From: Amphiduros pacificus
Taxonomy: Eukaryota > Annelida > Polychaeta > Phyllodocida > Hesionidae
NCBI GenBank assembly: GCA_949316495.1
Contig: OX439008.1
Span: 3,865,001 to 3,929,000 of the forward strand
DNA: 64,000 nt
Reading direction: 5' to 3'
Shown here: positions 62,193-64,000 of the stretch, in pieces
Position numbering within the stretch: the first letter of the stretch is position 1
How the letters are laid out: each line of letters opens with the position of its first letter
The notes under the pieces: generated by a model
What the model was told of the DNA's origin: nothing
What the model saw: only the letters and a program-made list of their open reading frames with translations
The model's database searches: none
Translations under genes and position numbers: made by a program

Positions 62193-62696
62193 ATCAGGCT
62201 GCAGATCGATAATGCTGTATTCCATACAAACCCAGAGCATCATTTTGGATGTCTTTTCATTGATCTAGTCACATCATTCTATTGCACATGATACAAATAC
62301 AGACATAATTTACACATTTCCCAAAGAAACTTAGCATGACTGAAAGGAATGGCAAATGGTTGTGTATGAATTTGTAAGGTGATGTTCTGTTTCACTTCAA
62401 AAAAGTGATCATTTACTACAAACTTCACAACCATTTTATGTATAAAGAAAGAGAAAACATACTTTTTTTAATTTATCAAAAACATGCATCTTTTTACACT
62501 TAAACAACTTCACATTAAATCTCATTTACCAAAGCAAAATATGTGTAATGTTTAAAATATACAAATAAAGAAGTCGTCTTATCATATAGACATGTTCCCT
62601 TAATCACTAATAAATCATTCATCATAATTTTCTGTTTCCATCATCAGGCGGCAATGTTGATAAGTGGTTTGGTAACTTACTAATACATTTAATTTA
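62162..62696. other. ATP8A-like intron, no further exon seen
   Basis: Intron upstream of exon 62161-62083. The next upstream coding exon must lie beyond the satellite and beyond the window. Confidence 0.6.
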
Positions 62697-64000
62697 TATT
62701 GAGCTAGCCTATCGCGACTGTCCTATGTTGGAGATGAACAAGACTATCCTGACTGTCCTGAGTTGGAGATGAGCTAGCCTATCCTGACTGTCCTACATTG
62801 AAGATGAGCTGGCCTATCCTGACTGTCCTGAGGTGGAGATGAGCTAGCCTATCCTGACTGTCCTACATTGAAGATGAGCTAGTCTATCCTAACTGTCCTA
62901 CATTGAAGATGAGCTAGTCTATCCTAACTGTCCTACATTGAAGATGAGCTAGTCTATCCTAACTGTCCTACATTGAAGATGAGCTAGCCTATCCTGACTG
63001 TCCTAAGTTGGAGATGAGCTAGCCTATCCTAACTGTCCTAAGTTGAAGATGAGCTAGTCTATCCTAACTGTCCTACATTGAAGATGAGCTAGTCTATCCT
63101 AACTGTCCTACATTGAAGATGAGCTAGTCTATCCTAACTGTCCTACATTGAAGATGAGCTAGCCTATCCTGACTGTCCTAAGTTGGAGATGAGCTAGCCT
63201 ATCCTGACTGTCCTAAGTTGAAGATGAGCTAGTCTATCCTAACTGTCCTACATTGAAGATGAGCTAGTCTATCCTAACTGTCCTACATTGAAGATGAGCT
63301 AGTCTATCCTAACTGTCCTACATTGAAGATGAGCTAGCCTATCCTGACTGTCCTAAGTTGGAGATGAGCTAGCCTATCCTAACTGTCCTACATTGAAGAT
63401 GAGCTAGTCTATCCTAACTGTCCTACATTGAAGATGAGCTAGTCTATCCTAACTGTCCTACATTGAAGATGAGCTAGCCTATCCTGACTGTCCTAAGTTG
63501 GAGATGAGCTAGCCTATCCTAACTGTCCTACATTGAAGATGAGCTAGTCTATCCTAACTGTCCTACAATGAAGATGAGCTAGCCTATCCTGACTGTCCTA
63601 CACTGAAGATGAGCTAGCCTATCCTGACTGTCCTAAGTTGGAGATGAGCTAGCCTATCCTGACCGTCCTACAATGAAGATGAGCTAGCCTATCCTGACTG
63701 TCCTACACTGAAGATGAGCTAGCCTATCCTGACTGTCCTAAACTGAAGATGAGCTAGCCTATCCTGACTGTCCTAAACTGAAGATGAGCTAGCCTATCCT
63801 GACTGTCCTAAGTTGGAGATGAGCTAGCCTATCCTGACTGTCCTACACTGAAGATGAGCTAGTCTATCCTGACTGTCCTACATTGGAGATGAGCTAGCCT
63901 ATCCTGACTGTCCTATGTTAAAAATAAGCTAGCCTATCCTGACTGTCCTAAGTTGGAGATGAGCTAACCTATCTTGACTGTCCTAAGTTGGAGATGAGCT
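62697..64000. repeat. 35-bp satellite, running off the window
   Basis: About 37 copies of a 35-bp unit (gagctagcctatcctgactg then tcctaagttggagat). Variants (c/t at gctag(c/t)ct, tcct(g/a)actg, aagttggagat / acattgaagat) occur in blocks: runs of three acattgaagat units alternate with aagttggagat units, giving a higher-order pattern. It lies in an ATP8A-like intron. Confidence 0.95.

Overview
The window is animal nuclear DNA: AT-rich, with GT-AG introns, minisatellites, (TA)n tracts, a tRNA-derived SINE, several classes of DNA transposon and two retroelements. One host gene is clear, the C-terminal part of a P4-ATPase flippase of the ATP8A1/ATP8A2 type. The repeat content and intron density suggest an invertebrate bilaterian, probably marine; I cannot name the phylum from sequence alone.

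Region 1 (1-26.3 kb) is dominated by a large intron-rich module of two convergent genes. On the plus strand (1923-11633), 19 exons join in phase into a 621-residue protein ending in a Ulp1/SENP-type (C48) cysteine-peptidase domain. On the minus strand (19831 down to 11792), at least 17 exons encode a KDZ (Kyakuja-Dileera-Zisupton) type DNA transposase with a SWIM-like zinc motif, further Cys clusters and the YDxxC / H-x3-H-x2-C / NSQVAEQ block. The genes meet tail to tail, their poly(A) signals about 60 bp apart. I read them as the coding cargo of one KDZ transposon, although its outer termini are not defined. Its introns hold minisatellites, a MITE, a retro-inserted fragment and a duplicated exon. 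Left of it lies an inverted-repeat element whose left terminus was split by a hAT-like element with a perfect 8-bp target duplication. Right of it (20-26 kb) is a mosaic including a PIF/Harbinger-like element (TTA duplication) that carries a TTAA-flanked element.

Region 2 (26.3-44.2 kb) is a nest of mobile DNA: a TTA-flanked element carrying a complete SINE with a 12-bp target duplication, a young Ty3/Gypsy-like LTR retrotransposon (130-bp LTRs differing at 2 sites), and a minus-strand unit whose repeats follow the split-direct-repeat order A1 - internal - B1 - A2 - B2 of Ngaro/PAT-type tyrosine-recombinase retrotransposons. Its interior holds an SGNH-hydrolase-like piece and a 355-bp satellite array. 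The two retroelements are treated as fossils.

Region 3 (44.2-64 kb) contains three CRE palindromes, a long stretch without genes, and the 3' half of the ATP8A-like gene on the minus strand (coding exons from 62161 down to 51532, continuing beyond the window). CTCF-like core motifs recur through this region, with four within about 230 bp of its 3' UTR. The window ends in a 35-bp satellite.
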